A stretch of DNA of 64,000 nucleotides. Source: Liquidambar formosana. Taxonomy: Eukaryota; Streptophyta; Magnoliopsida; Saxifragales; Altingiaceae. The notes beneath the pieces were generated by a model. That model was given only the letters and a program-made list of their open reading frames with translations, had not been told where the DNA came from and searched no databases. The number at the start of each line of letters is the position of its first letter. Position 1 is the first letter of the stretch. The stretch spans positions 19,008,264 to 19,072,263 of the forward strand of contig CM077828.1 of the NCBI GenBank assembly GCA_039720395.1, written 5' to 3'. This document shows, in pieces, positions 33,491 through 45,702 of the stretch. A program made the translations under genes and the position numbers.

Positions 33491-34729
33491 CCAATTGGGT
33501 AGAGTTCTTCCTATACACCCTTCTCACCATTCTCATTCATCTCTCATTCATTTCAACCCATTCCTTCTCAATTGTGTTCATTGTCTCCAACCAAAGCCTT
33601 CTTTATATAAACTCACATTTACCTAACATTTGAAGTGGTGATGAATTCATCTCCTATTAACCAAGTGGTACGTATATCCACCGTTTACCACAAGTGATTC
33701 ATCCACCATTACCAAATGGTGTATCCACCATTTATCTCAAGTGATTCGTCCACCATTACCAAGTGTTGCATCCACCATTTATCATAAGTGATTTATCCAC
33801 CATCTATCTCATGTGATAAAAATCTGCTGCTGTTTTGCTTCAAAATAACTGTCAACTTTACTTCTGATGACAGTCAACTTATCTCAAATTGACTGGTAAC
33901 TTCCCTATTTCAATAACTTCTTCTCTTTTTAAGTGAGAAACCCACTCCAAGAAGGGATAGAAGTGGGGAATAGTGGGGGAAATTAGGTAAGTGAATAAGC
34001 TTACACTTTGATCCTTTCCTATAAATAGCAAGAGCTTGGGAGAGTTTAACGACACCAAAAAAAAATTAGAGGGCTAGGAGGGAATGCTGAGATTTTGAGA
34101 GAAAACATAGAAAAAAGAGACCAAGAAAATAACATTGAGAGTGAGGGAAAGCTAATAGAAAGAAAGAGAGACTTGGGGAGGAGAGTTTTTGTAGGGAAAA
34201 TACTAAAAAAGAGAGAAGTTGCATTGAGAGAAAATAAAAGAGAGATGACTTGTGAGGAAGGGAAATAGCTTGCTTGGCTCAACGAAAGAGACGCTGTCAG
34301 ATTGACAGTAGACCTGAGCGATGGTTTGAACACTAACCAATTTCATTTGCAAGAGGTATGAATTTATATTTGATAGTAGAATTGTATAAATTATATTTAT
34401 TGTTTATCTGATTAATATGTCATTTGTGTGTGTTTTAATTATTGCATGATATATGAGTGATCCAGATAAAATTAAAATACTAAACGTGGTCAATGAATAC
34501 AAAATAAGGGCCGGTTTATTACCTGGCATTGTTGCGTGTCTAACACCTTCCCAACATGTACCCTAACTTCAAACTTTCTCTAGTTAATAAAAATGGTTCC
34601 TGGGCCCTTTTAGGTGGCGACTCTTATTCATATGCTAATCTACTAGTGTTAGTACCATCAGAAGCAAAAGCAGGTAAATAGAGGTGAAAAAAAACACACG
34701 AGCGTGTGGTGAAATCGGTGCGCTCACAC
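33491..34729 (+). mobile_element. LTR-like sequence, truncated on the left
   Basis: The right end reads ggtggcgactcttattc (about 34612), then ggtgcgctcaca (about 34728), resembling the 3' end of the solo LTR at 14489 and of solo LTR A. A TATA box (tataaata, 34020-34027) is followed by a purine-rich leader. No TG start or target duplication is visible; the left end may have been lost at the hAT boundary. Confidence 0.5.
33660..33812. repeat. Imperfect tandem repeat
   Basis: Three to four units of about 45-50 bases share atccaccattta, caagtgattc and ccattaccaa. They lie upstream of the TATA box of the LTR-like sequence. Confidence 0.75.
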
Positions 34730-36042
34730 AATAACAAAAGTATATATATATATACACACACACACATACACACAAAACCTTAACCAAGTATTTCGAACTA
34801 AGTACAGATCACAAGCCGATAAAACACCCAAATATCACAATAACTCATTATAGATCCCAATTAAGAACAAGAATGAAATACAAAAATCTGAATTTTTGTC
34901 TTCAACCATGATAATACCCTCATTCCAAGAAAAAATAAATTGATTAAAGCTTCACTATAAACACATGCTTGTGAATGATAACCCAACTTATCATCCTTAA
35001 TTTTATCACAAATCATATTTTTGTAACTCAAAATTGATGGATATAATATTGTATGTTTGAAATCCATAATAAAAATGATTTTTTACATGTAACCTAACCC
35101 GCATACAAAGAATACAAGAGGATTTTTCCAATACACATGAGGTATTGATACCCATAATACAAATTTCTTCCAAGAATTCAAAAATCAAGCAAAATAGTAG
35201 ATGGTTTCATATCTCACAAATATACTTGATCTACTAAATAGAAATATGCACTTACCTTGATTACATGAGGAATTACAAAAAAAATGCTAAAAATTTGATG
35301 AAGGAAGAAGCCCCATATGGTGTCCATACACCCCTAGCGTCTTCTCCCCCTTCTTCTCTTCTTCTATTCTTTCTCTCTCTCTCTCTCTCTCTTTCTATCT
35401 CTATCTCTCTCTAAAACTTGGTTTGCTGAAAAAATGAGTGTAATGGGGCTATTTTGCCTCTTTAAACCATTATGAATATAAGTTATTTACCCTTAGGACA
35501 AGTGTCCTACATGCAAAAAGAGGTTGGGCATGTGCTCTACTAATTGGGTTCACCTTACTACAACTAATGTAACATTAGGTCCAAAATATATAGGGTCCAA
35601 TATAAAATTAAGATCCAAGTATAATATAAGGTCTAGGTCCATATATAAATATAAAAGTCAATAATGCTTAATCCCACCAATTTCAAATAATACATGAAAT
35701 CCAACTAAGTTTCAAAACTTTAGAACTTACAACAAAATAATTTATCATTTAAAAATAAAATAAAGATATCCCAAATAATTATCGTATATAATATGCGATA
35801 ACATCAAATAAATAAATAACATTGATAAAATAAATTTTAGGACCTTTCAAAAATAAAATAAAATAAAATTCTAGACATGTTACCAAACCTTGGAAGCAAC
35901 CCATCCAGGAAGAAATTAAGACGAGTATAAAGTTAATACAAAGTTAAAGCAAAATAATTTAATCACGAATTAGTAATTAAAACCAATCGCTAATGTACCC
36001 AAAACAACATAATTAACCCAAAATTAGAATAGGGATATTACA
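34730..36042 (-). mobile_element. LTR-like sequence with a TGTAATATCCC start
   Basis: On the minus strand the sequence begins TGTAATATCCCTATTCTAA at 36042, a start common among plant Ty3-type LTRs. It has a CT microsatellite (35368-35412) and AT-rich body and no gene. The lower boundary is unclear; (ta)n(ca)n repeats at 34741-34775 separate it from the previous LTR-like end. Classification rests on one terminus only. Confidence 0.35.
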
Positions 36043-36220
36043 TTAATAGTCTTCCAGCTTGTGGTATACTTCCCCATTTCACATTAATTGTGCTATTTGA
36101 AAAAACACATTTTTTTTAGGAATCTCTTTTATATACTTTCACACATACATTTATATTTTAACATTTTAATTTTGCCCTCGAGTGTAGTAAAAATCATTAC
36201 TTGAGTTCGCTTTGTGCATA

Positions 36221-36341
36221 GGGGGAATTTTAGATTGGTCGGGATCCCCATAATTTTCGTTTCCAAAAACAAAAGTTCATCAATTGTAGATTGGTCGGGC
36301 TATGGGATTTTCCCATAGCCCAACCAATCTAAAATTCCCCC
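36221..36341. mobile_element. MITE with 9-bp target duplication and internal filler
   Basis: The ends ggggg-aattttagattggtc and gaccaatct-aaaattccccc type are inverted. The flanks ttgtgcata (36212-36220) and ttgtccata (36342-36350) form a 9-bp target duplication with one mismatch, as in Mutator-like MITEs. The centre holds a strong hairpin (gggctatggga / tcccatagccc). Positions 36241-36281 are an exact inverted copy of 36519-36559, so foreign DNA was copied into it. Related fold-back inserts lie at 12.2, 45.6, 47.1 and 48.2 kb. Confidence 0.7.
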
Positions 36342-36559
36342 TTGTCCATATCAAATAATTAATATTAGGGATATGGGTGTTTTGGGAAATTGATTAGAGT
36401 GAAGTTATTAATTTTTTTACTAGGACAATAATTTTGAAATGGCTTAAAATCGAAAGGAAGGCAATCAATATGAAATAGATGTGTTTATTCGAAAAACAAA
36501 ACATAACAAAACAAGAAAGATGAACTTTTGTTTTTGGAAACGAAAATTATGGGGATCCC

Positions 36560-37439
36560 GAATAAGCACAAAGGGTGGGACCCATAGAGAATCTTGAATT
36601 TGGGTTCCCTAACATGGTCCTTTTCAATAATGAGTAGATGGAAAGAAACTGCATAGCAAAAGAAAATTCGAACAATTTTCATTCAAATTTATTCCCAATT
36701 CAGCTGGGGCATTTTACGTGCCTAGCTGGGAAAGACAGGCACGACCCCACACACACACGCAAGAGTCCAACTCAGATTTAACAACAGTATTTTATTTTTA
36801 TTTAATTTTTTAGAAAATGAGTAGAAGCATCAAATAGAACCAAAAATCAAAATCAGCAGTGTAGAGGAAAAAAAAAAATCAAAATTTAAGGCCCGTTCAC
36901 TTGCTCACTGCGTGATGAGTTCCCTCTCCCTTGTTCCCAATTTACTAGCCATTGAATTGCATACAGTTAGGCTTATACAATTTGATGAGTTTCGTGTTTA
37001 CAGTAACCAATTGCTGCCTACATTTTGGTGGGCTAATAATGTGGGTTTTGATCATTTTATGATTTCCTTCTAAGTCTAATGAAGTGAAGCCCATTGTAAA
37101 TATTTCAAATTCATTGCAACAAAGGAGCATGGCTTTAAAATTCATCGAAACTCGTGGGGCCAAAGAGGGCTTCTTAGGATTATGCTTAGGTTGAAGAGGT
37201 GATATAGAAATTACAGTCTTAAATTTCTAATCTTTTAAGGCCTCATTCGATTCTTGGAAGAATAAAACCAAATCAAATCAAATCAAATGCTCTAGCGTAG
37301 AAATTTCCAAAAATATATTATATTACAAATCATAATTGTTTAACATAAATATTTCATGGATTGAGTCACGAGATAGCATGAACCTCTTACACAATTATAA
37401 TACAAACAAAAACATGAAACAAGAATCAATTTGTAACAG
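36560..37439. other. 3' flank of WAK-2
   Basis: Positions 36570-37190 are a copy of the module that also lies 3' of WAK-3 and, without a gene, at 10960-11460, 52690-53040 and 54640-55035. Positions 37190-37439 resemble 61970-62263 and 1740-2009. They probably include the 3' untranslated region and polyadenylation sites of WAK-2; no exact cleavage site can be seen. Confidence 0.6.
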
Positions 37440-40400
37440 TCATACTATGTTATATAATAGTGGATGGTCATCTGATGGGATTGCTCTAGCGTAGCCCAAA
37501 GATGAACTTGTTGAAGTTGAAACACCATTCAAGGGCCTTGTTAACTCGACAACGCATTCACTATCTTGGAAATTTTGTTGAGCACTCAAAGGCATATGAG
37601 ATTTGACAATTTTGGATCCACCCTCTTTGAAATTTTGTTCAATACTCAAAGGCATACGAGACATTCTGATCCCTTCTAACTCCATTGTTACTTCTTTCAT
37701 TGTCGGCCTTTTCTTCCCATTCAAGTTCAAGCATCGTTTTGCCAAGTAAGCAACCGCTACGATTTCTTCTTTTCCACCCTCTTTTGTAACCTGAGCATTA
37801 AGAATATCAAATAAACGGGTCTCCTTCAATGAGAAAATAAAATGTGTTGCTAGGCTCTTCTCCTCTTGTGATCTTGTTGAACAAATTGGCTTCTGTCCCG
37901 TTAGAAGCTCAACAAGAACAACTCCAAAACTATATACATCACTTTTGTCGGTGAATTGACTTGATTGGAAATACTCAGGATCTAAGTAGCCAAAGGTGCC
38001 ATGGACAAGGGTAGTCAAGTGAGTTTGCTCAATTGCAATTGATCTTGATGTTCCAAAATCCGACACTTTTGCTCTATATTTATCATCTAGAAGTATATTT
38101 GCGGACTTAATGTCTCTATGATAAATGGGTACAGAAGATGCCGAGTGTAGGTAGGCAACCGCTCCTGCAACCTCTGTAGCAATTTGTAAGCGCCTTTCCC
38201 ATGAAAGTGGAAAATCCTCATTTTGATCATGGATAAGCTCAAAAAGGGTTCCATTAGGGATGAACTCGTAAACTAGTAGAGGAACTTCTGTCTCCAAGCA
38301 ATACCCCAGTAGTTTCACTACATTTCTGTGGTTGATTTGTGAAAGAATGACAACCTCATTAATGAATTGCTCTAACTGGTTTTCATCAACTAGCTTTGAC
38401 TTTTTAATTGCGACGATCCTCCCATCAGTTAACATCCCTTTGTAAACTGTTCCTTGACCACCTTGACCGAGAATTCGATTTTTGTTAAAATTGTCAGTTG
38501 CTTTCTGCAGCTCCTCGGAAGTGAAAAGTTTATCAACACCTTCATTCGACAACATTTGTTGTTGTAACAACAAACCACCATTTCTTTTGAAGAACTTCTT
38601 TTTGAGCCTGGTTTCCCTTATTTTCTTTATTACTTTATACAAACCAAAACCACCTAAGAGTAGGAACATTGATCCTCCACTTATACTAACACCTGCACAA
38701 CTCAAGAACAATGAAAAAGTCATGTTATTGTCTAAAATGCATGAAGAGAGTTGAAAAATTAGATCATGACAAGAGCTATGAAAATGATTTTCTTGTTACT
38801 ATATGATTTTTATGTACTCATCATCCAACAGGAGGTGTTGACCGACTGTTGCCAAGCACATATTTTGGTTTGAATAGGTTAGGGAAAAACTATTAAAAAT
38901 GTAATTTTAAATAAATAATTGTATAATAAGGGCTTGTTTGGTTGTCCATTTCAAAATTAAATAATTCAAGAAATTTTACATATATAGTTATTGAAAGCAC
39001 ACTCCATCATCTTGAATGAACAAATTCAAGAAAATGATAGTTATCATCACAAATAAGAGTGGCAATTCAAAATAGTGGCATTTTATGAATTTCTTAAAAT
39101 TGATTCTACAACATCAACAATAGTGATAACTATGACATTTTAAAATATTCTAAGTCAAGACGATAGATTTATGCCTTCAACCCTATGTAAAATTTCTTAA
39201 ATTGTTTAATTTCGAATGGGACAACCAAACAAGCCCTAAGTGAATTATTTATATCTTAATTCTTACTAAATTAAATTAAACAGTTAAACTAATTTTGTGC
39301 TAAATTGTATCGTTTTTTTTTTTTTTTTTTTTTTTTTTTGGGTGGGGGTGGGTGTAAGTACTAGACTGAAAGTTAATAAGGACCAACAACGAGTGATTAT
39401 TTAAATGTTGATTTGAAATGATTTCTTTGCATGGACTGCTAAAACTTCTGAACGATCATGTCTGAAAAATATGCCAAAAACATGGTTCAATGGCCAATCA
39501 AAGTGAATTTGGCCGGAGTCACTTGACCTCTAATGGCATCTTATCTATGAGATGATGATATCCGACCAAATTAATTAATTGTAGTGCTGAATAAAAACAG
39601 TCTCGGGAATTGGAAGGTGAGATCAAAAATCATTTTGAGTTGGACTAAGGAAGATAGAAGGACACATCCAACCAGGTTTTCATGCATTGTGCCCAAAAAG
39701 TAGTACATCAATTTCTTGATACATCGAGGCACCTTATTGCCTGGGTTACCTTTTAATCTTGCCCTCTCTATTCGAAACCACAATTGGGCAGAACCCAGAG
39801 CCATGAGATCTATAATTATCAGCCCCCACGACCCCAACAACAAGAACGTACCAATGGTCCTTCTTGTGGTATACTTGAAAATAGCAGCCTTGATCGAAGA
39901 TCAAATTCTGTACCGATTTGCATGCTTTTTGGGTGGGGTTCATTACTTCATTGTATATAAAGCAATTTTGTTCTCGATGATCGATAATTTGCACAGAAAT
40001 AAACACTTGAAACAGGGTGCATGGGGGGTTACCTAGAATGACGGCCTTTAACCATTTTTTGTTGTCGCAGTAATATACATTATAACTTGCGTAGTACATG
40101 CGTTTGTAGTCCAGCTCGCATCTTCCCTTGCAGCCGCGGCATGCTTCAACAACTGACACAGAAAAAAAAATTATTAAAAATTATTATAAGTCAGTTATTG
40201 ACGCTTTTTTTAAAAATATTTATTTTAAGAAAAAATTTATTCTCTTCTATTGTAATTACTTTTTCTGTTCCATAAATATAAGTCATATTTACAACTTTTT
40301 TTGCCCCAAAATGTTTGTCTATTTTGAAAATTCAAATCATAATTTTTTTGAACTTCTTAATTTACCCCATGTTATTTCAATAATTACCTTTAACACAAAA

Positions 40401-41634
40401 CCCACTAAAAAGTAGGAGAGGGTGCTTTTGAAAAAATAGAGTTGTAATAAATGACAAGTCAATGAAATGAAACAGCGTGTTTTGCAAAACATGACCTATC
40501 TTTGTAGAGGGAGTAATTACAAATGAGCACTCATAATCCATAAATCTTAATGGAGTATGACATTATTTGGAAGGTCAGATCTCCCCCAAGCTAGTAACAT
40601 CATGCCTTGCTAAATTTTATAGTAAAAAGTTGGGCACAGAAATATGATATGATGCATCTTTCAAAAAAAAAAAATAATAATAATAATAATGGAGAAAGAA
40701 GAAGAAGAAGAAGAAGAAGAAAAAAGAAGGAAATCCATTACTTGCTTGAGCAAGAATCCTCTCCATTACAATGGACAGTTTAATAAAATATGAACCATCT
40801 AGTAAATGGAGAGAATCTGTTCCTTGCTTGCCCGTCTCCCTCTTTGATTAAGAAAAAAGTTGTACCTTGACATCCATTGGGAATATAAGGGTTCCCTTCA
40901 TACGAGGAACGACAACTGCAGAATTGAGTTGTGCTCCTATCCGGACTTGTTGGCTCGTAATTACAGTATTGATTCGAATTACGGAGTCCATGGAGGTAGT
41001 CTGGACTTATCATCCATTCCAAAAGCACTGGAGTAGACGAATTTGAAACGTTGCCAAGAATTGGAGACTGGGCTGAGAACGACAAAAAGGAATACGTACA
41101 ATTATCTGTTGCAGCATCTGTGGTAATATTGTAGACAGCAAGAGCAGACGGAATTGAGGTTTTGACGAATTGGCCTCCCGTGCAACCTCCCACTACTGGT
41201 CCACTCCGGTTGGTGAGGAGGGCATTACTACAACCCTTCACTATGAATGAATTCGAAGAGGAGAAGCGAAAAGGGCTTTCTGTCAAATCGGGGCTCGTCC
41301 ATGGACTACCTTTGCAGATGGGAGCTACTGGAACGTTCACCATCACGAATTGGCCGCCATCCCAGTATTCGCCTTCCAACACACTATTGCTTATGTTTAA
41401 CACCTCCAGATTGAATCGACCTAAAAATGGTTTCGGGGGTCTGAAAGATTCATTGCAGGTTATTTCGAACGATTTATTATGGTAACAGTGCTCCTTCCCG
41501 AAACCAAACGGGTAGGGAATAGAAACATTGCCGCATACATCTCGACAACCAGGCAGTGCCATAGATGGAGCAGCTGCTGATGATTGTAGTAGGCATAATA
41601 AGGAGATGATGTGAAGCACCAACACCACAATCAT
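37440..41634 (-). CDS. WAK-2, wall-associated receptor kinase-like protein
   Basis: The spliced CDS is complement(37440..38692, 40033..40152, 40866..41634), 2142 bp, 713 residues. All junctions are GT-AG: caag|gtaca, gtcag|ttgtt, ctag|gtaac, tgcag|gtgtt. Predicted order: signal peptide (about 1-23, ending SSAAA); GUB_WAK_bind-type wall-binding domain ([17 protein letters not shown]); Cys-rich segment ending [11 protein letters not shown]; exon 2 with CRGCKGRC in place of a canonical EGF repeat; membrane segment at about 297-317; Lys-rich juxtamembrane part with [15 protein letters not shown]; Ser/Thr kinase with LGQGGQG (372-377), Lys in VAIK (about 393), HRD (488-490) and DFG (508-510), [10 protein letters not shown]. 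It is an RD kinase with all core residues. WAKs link pectin sensing at the wall to cytoplasmic signalling in growth and defence. The ectodomain lacks the conserved Cys cluster present in WAK-1. Introns carry two MITEs. The kinase-exon ATG in the intron is not the start. Confidence 0.93.
38930..39236. mobile_element. Tourist-like MITE (PIF/Harbinger) in WAK-2 intron 2
   Basis: It begins gggcttgtttggttgtcc and ends with the inverse, ggacaaccaaacaagccct. The 3-bp target duplication taa (38927-38929, 39237-39239) and the GGGCnTGTTTGGTT terminus fit Tourist elements. WAK-1 intron 2 has the empty site (tataataagtgaatt, about 3485-3499) and WAK-3 has the same insertion at 63757. Confidence 0.88.
39311..39340. 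repeat. Poly-T tract
   Basis: About 30 consecutive T, then a G-rich stretch, in WAK-2 intron 2. Its length is likely to be unstable and to be an assembly weak point. Confidence 0.9.
40259..40513. mobile_element. Stowaway-like MITE in WAK-2 intron 1
   Basis: After TA it begins ctttttctgttccataaat and ends tttgtagagggag before TA. The ends match the CTCCCTCYGTTCC type in diverged form. Its body (ccaaaatgtttgtc, tgacaagtcaatg) is also present, more diverged, at 53279-53530. Confidence 0.7.
40665..40725. repeat. (A), (AAT)n and (GAA)n microsatellites
   Basis: An A run, about five taa units and about eight gaa units follow each other in WAK-2 intron 1. Confidence 0.9.
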
Positions 41635-41980
41635 TATTAGCTTCTTTCGAGTTATTTTGGAAGTGGGGTGAGAATAAAGATTTAGGCAAGCAATGCCCCC
41701 TCAAGCAATCCATCACTTCTCTTTATATAGGCGAGAGTAATTTTTTTTTTTTTTTTTGTTTTTGAAAGAATATTATCTTCACCATTCATTTCTAGTGGAA
41801 CCTATCAACTAGACGACACGTATCATTTCCAGTCTTTTTCAATATAGGAGAAAATATTTTCCTGACAGCAATTTAGGACAATAGCAAGCCCACCGGATTT
41901 GACTTTTTCCTTGCCAATTATTTACGTTCTTTTGGAATTTATAAAATTACAAATATGCCATGGGCACATAAGCAGATATA
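41635..41980 (-). promoter_or_regulatory. WAK-2 promoter region
   Basis: A TATA box, ctatataaag (41721-41730 on plus as ctttatatag), lies about 90 bases before the ATG, a usual spacing. The adjacent stretch gcaagcaatgccccctcaag (41690-41712) is duplicated at about 43318-43340. WAK promoters are often wound- and pathogen-responsive; a specific element cannot be claimed from the sequence. Confidence 0.65.
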
Positions 41981-43260
41981 ACAATTAACTCAAACCGTTA
42001 TACTTTACAATTTTTCCTATATAGAATCAAGGGAAATGTAATTGACTTTTCTCTAATTCTACTCTTAAGTACAATACTTCTTGTGTACTTAAAAAGCCTT
42101 AATCAACATCACTAACTATGGCTTTTGTAAAACTGCGTGATGAGAAGGTTCAAGGAATTTCTCAGTAGATAATTAGCTCGGATGCCAACAAAATGAAAAA
42201 TGGTAAATTCAAATAGTGGTGGCAATTAAAAGACAAGTCGCTTTTGTTTTAATTTGTTTTCAATCGCTTGTCTTTGAAATTTAAACGGAGACTAAATGAT
42301 GTAGGTAGGAATTTTGTAAGCAGATTTCAAACTTATCAAAGGCCACCAAATCGGCACAAAAATTTTAGAGCTCGAAATTAAAGTTCTAGCCCTCTTGGTA
42401 CGTAATTGGACTTAATTATTTTCCAAAGAATTTTCTCCATTTTTTGGCTATGGTTATCTTTAAGTCCAAATCGGCACAAAACATTTGAGCGCACGTCTAA
42501 CAATTTTATTTTTATTTTTATTTTTTTTATGTCTTTCTTTAAACACGACAGTCTTAGTGCCTGTTTAGATGAGATTCTGGGAGGCCCAAAATCTCTTCTG
42601 ATGGCCCATAATCACTTTTAAGAGTGTTTGGATAAAAAATGAAAAAAGTGATTGTAAGCCCAAAAGAGATTTTGAGGCTAATTTACTTAAACTGCCTCCC
42701 CCTTGATTCTGATTCAGTTTCTGATTTTATTTCTGATTCTACTCTGAAACTATCTCAAACAAGCACTTAACCTAGTGGTGACTTCTAGTCCCTATGGAGT
42801 GGATAAGATGGTTCAAATGGACTTAATTAATGGCCACGTACATAAAAAAATTCTAAAATTAATTTCCTCATAATTCCACTTTTATATGAAAATTTATTTT
42901 TGTAATTTCAAAGCCTTTTGAATATTGTGAGAGTTAAGATACTAAGGGCCTGTTTGCTTTCTAATTTTTTTTTTTTTTTTTTTCAGTTTTTCGTTTTATT
43001 TTTCAATGAAAATAGAAAACTAATAAAAAAATATGTTCATTTGAAAAAAAAAAAAAAAATTTAAAAACTAAACAAAAAACTAAAAAGGTGAAAATTTAGG
43101 AAACTAAAATGCTGGGATCCCTACCATAGTCCTGTTGGAAAATGAATAGAAAGAAAGAACCTACAGAGTAAGAGAAAATCCAAACAATTTTCATTCAAAT
43201 TTTTTCCAAAAGGACTATGGTAGGGATCCCAGCAAAAATTTGGACGATTTAATATTTTCT
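41981..43260. repeat. Spacer module X (copy X1)
   Basis: It contains the core (aaggaatttctcagtagata, about 42000-42300), ccaccaaatcggcaca, the cttctagtccctatggagtg segment (42782) and gggcctgtttgctttctaat (42951). The closest copy is 53660-54620. No gene. Confidence 0.75.
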
Positions 43261-44065
43261 GATAACAAATAGATTGATATTTAGGTTGCATATATTCGGC
43301 ATATTTTCGTTTTTGGGCAAGCAATGCCCCCTCAAGCAATCCTTCCAATTCTCTTTATAGGAAAGCAATTTAGGGCAATAGGAAGCCCATTCGGATTTGA
43401 CTTCTTCCTTGCCAATTACGCAGTATTTTCCTTCTTTTGGATTTTCATCGTTTAGCAACATGCATATTCCATTTTTCCTACTTTGAAAATGAAAAGCAAC
43501 AGTATTGGAAACCTGCACGATCCATCCTCCAAGCGCCAACAGATTCTTATAAGTCAATGTGAAGGCAATTACCAAAGAAGATTTTAGAGTTTTGATAATT
43601 ACGTCAAACCCTCGTGGGAAGGAGACTTTTTAATTTCAGAAAGTGTTTTGATTATTGGATTTTGAAAACATGAATTTAACATGCTGTTGCCGATTTCTAG
43701 GTTGGGTTTTTGTAGAGTTTAGAATTCTCTGATTAACCTACACTTAACCTCCAAAAGGACCAATCTTTTGAACGAGAGGTAGAACATCTCCTTTGGTCTA
43801 TGTCATGTATATGGGCTTCCTCATTTGTGTGTTGTGTATGTGTGTTTTTCCTATGTGTGTATAACAAAAAAGATATATTTAGAGGTGTAAGGTCCCACAT
43901 CAACTAGCCAAGATTAGCCTTAGGAGTTATAAGGTTTCACATCTTCTTCAAGAGTTAGATCTTTTAGAAGTTGAGTGTGGCTTAACTTTATAAATTATTG
44001 GGCCCTCCTTTGGTCTAAGAATCCTCTAGTTGAACTTTCAAGAGAGGCTGCATGTGTAACTATAT
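43261..44065. other. Orphan WAK 5'-flank remnant
   Basis: Positions 43310-43520 repeat parts of the WAK-2 promoter (gcaagcaatgccccctcaag, ggatttgacttcttccttgc versus 41895) and the WAK-1 5' flank (gaaacctgcacgat). No WAK exon is attached. It is probably what remains of another WAK copy's upstream region. The open frames here are not recognisable genes. Confidence 0.55.
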
Positions 44066-44628
44066 GTTTGATGTGGCAACTGTCATGTAGGTTCTACGTG
44101 CACGCAAATTTAAGCAAAATTTTGGATTTAATATCTTCTGAAAAGAAAAAGATTGATATTTAGGCTGCATATTTTTGGTATGTTCTTACACGTCTTATTT
44201 AATTATACAAAGTATGATATGTGGAGCCAAGGGAAATGTATTTGACTTTTCTCTAAATCTTTTTCTTAAATTTTCTTTTTTTTGTGTTAGACATTAGGAG
44301 TGAATACATGCAACCACACATGCACCTAAGTAGAGTCAAAACCAAGACCTAATCGGTTGATATACCATATAATATTTCTTCAACGTCATGAATTGGGGCT
44401 TTTGTCATAAGAAGCTTCAAAGAAATCCTCAATAGATATTTTGCTTGGATGCCAAGCAAAAATGTGAATGGTCAATTCCAAAATTATCCCACATTAAGAT
44501 TTTTTAAACCTAATTGATGGGAAATAAGTGGTGGCAATTAAAGGATAAGTACGTCGCTTTTGTGTTTCTTTTCAATCACTTGTCTTTGAAAATTAAAGTG
44601 GGCCAAAATGATGCATTGTTAGTTAGAA

Positions 44629-45491
44629 CCATAGTTAGTAAAATACTGAATGGCATACGTACAAAGTATAATTCGGTTTTTCTTAACAAAAATTCAATGA
44701 AAAATTCGGTACAAAAAACGGAAATGGAAATAACATGGATATAAGCATATACGGTTATAATATGAATTTCAATTAAAAATTCGAAAAAGAAAATACGTGA
44801 ATGTATTATGTTATTTCATTTAGTATATCACTATTAATTAATATTTTATATTGTTTTATTTAAATATTCATAAAATTTTGTTAAAAAATCAATCACATAT
44901 AAAATAATAGTCAATATTATTATTTTATATATATATATATATATATATATTTTACATTTGCTTAGTAAAGAATAGGAATTGTACCAAGAAGATAACTAAA
45001 AATTTATATGTAAGTCTTGATCTATATATATTTTCACATTTCCTTCCTAAATTATTTTATAGTTTTGTCCTAAAATCATATGAAACGTGGTCTATATAGC
45101 AAAAGAGTAGATAAAATTATCTAATCTTTAATTGACCCAAAAAAAAATAATAATATAAAGATAGGAGATTATAATAGAAAAATTATAAATTAGATCTTGA
45201 CTTAACAAAATAAAGATAAGAATCAATATATATATTTTAAATATTGGCAGTAGTATTATCGATGATTATAGTAAGAGTCGACTTGTCGACACTATAATTA
45301 AGAGTATTTTAACAAACGTATAATACGGAATATGTCAAATAAGTGAACCATGTGTTTGTTATTAAAAAAAAAAAAATGTGTATTTTTAATTATGTTTGAA
45401 CTTTGTACGGCAAACATGAGTTTTTTTTTTTTTTTTAAATAGGTACATATGTGTATTATACAATTATAAAATGAGTATTTACTAACTAGGG
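44629..45491. mobile_element. Unclassified TIR element, 863 bp
   Basis: The left end aaccatagttagtaaaatact and the inverse of the right end, aaccctagttagtaaatact, are inverted repeats. The sister copies at 12168 and 48130 read straight through (gttagttagaacat), which shows the empty site. The shared ttagaa at both junctions would be a target duplication of about 6 bp. It is AT-rich and non-coding except for the 76-codon frame that crosses its left edge. Superfamily not assigned. Confidence 0.6.
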
Positions 45492-45551
45492 TTAGAACAT
45501 AAATAATTAAATATAGTGGTCGGTTGGGTGTGTGGAACCATTTTCCAGTTT

Positions 45552-45702
45552 GGGGGAATTTTAGATTGGTCAGGCTACCAGAAAATAATTACAGTTCAAT
45601 CAAAATTACCATAAACTTTCTAATAAATGACTAATAACTTAACTAACAATGACTACTAACTGTAATTATTTTCCCTTAGCCCAACCAATCTAAAATTCGC
45701 AC
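45552..45702. mobile_element. Fold-back MITE (gattggtc family)
   Basis: The left arm (gggggaattttagattggtc, then aaaataattacagtt) is the inverse of the right arm (aactgtaattatttt, then gaccaatctaaaattc type). Similar inserts are at 12218-12370, 47127-47279 and 48191-48342. The module copy at 58.7 kb lacks it (ccattttcagtttatttaag). Confidence 0.7.

Noticed and set aside
37440..38723. Kinase-only gene starting at the ATG at 38723
   Set aside because: The first ten codons are intron. The acceptor tgcag at 38693-38697 joins in phase to exon 2, giving a full WAK protein.
41477..41716. Minus-strand frame overlapping the WAK-2 start
   Set aside because: It is a different frame over the signal peptide and promoter; the WAK frame has clear domain content.
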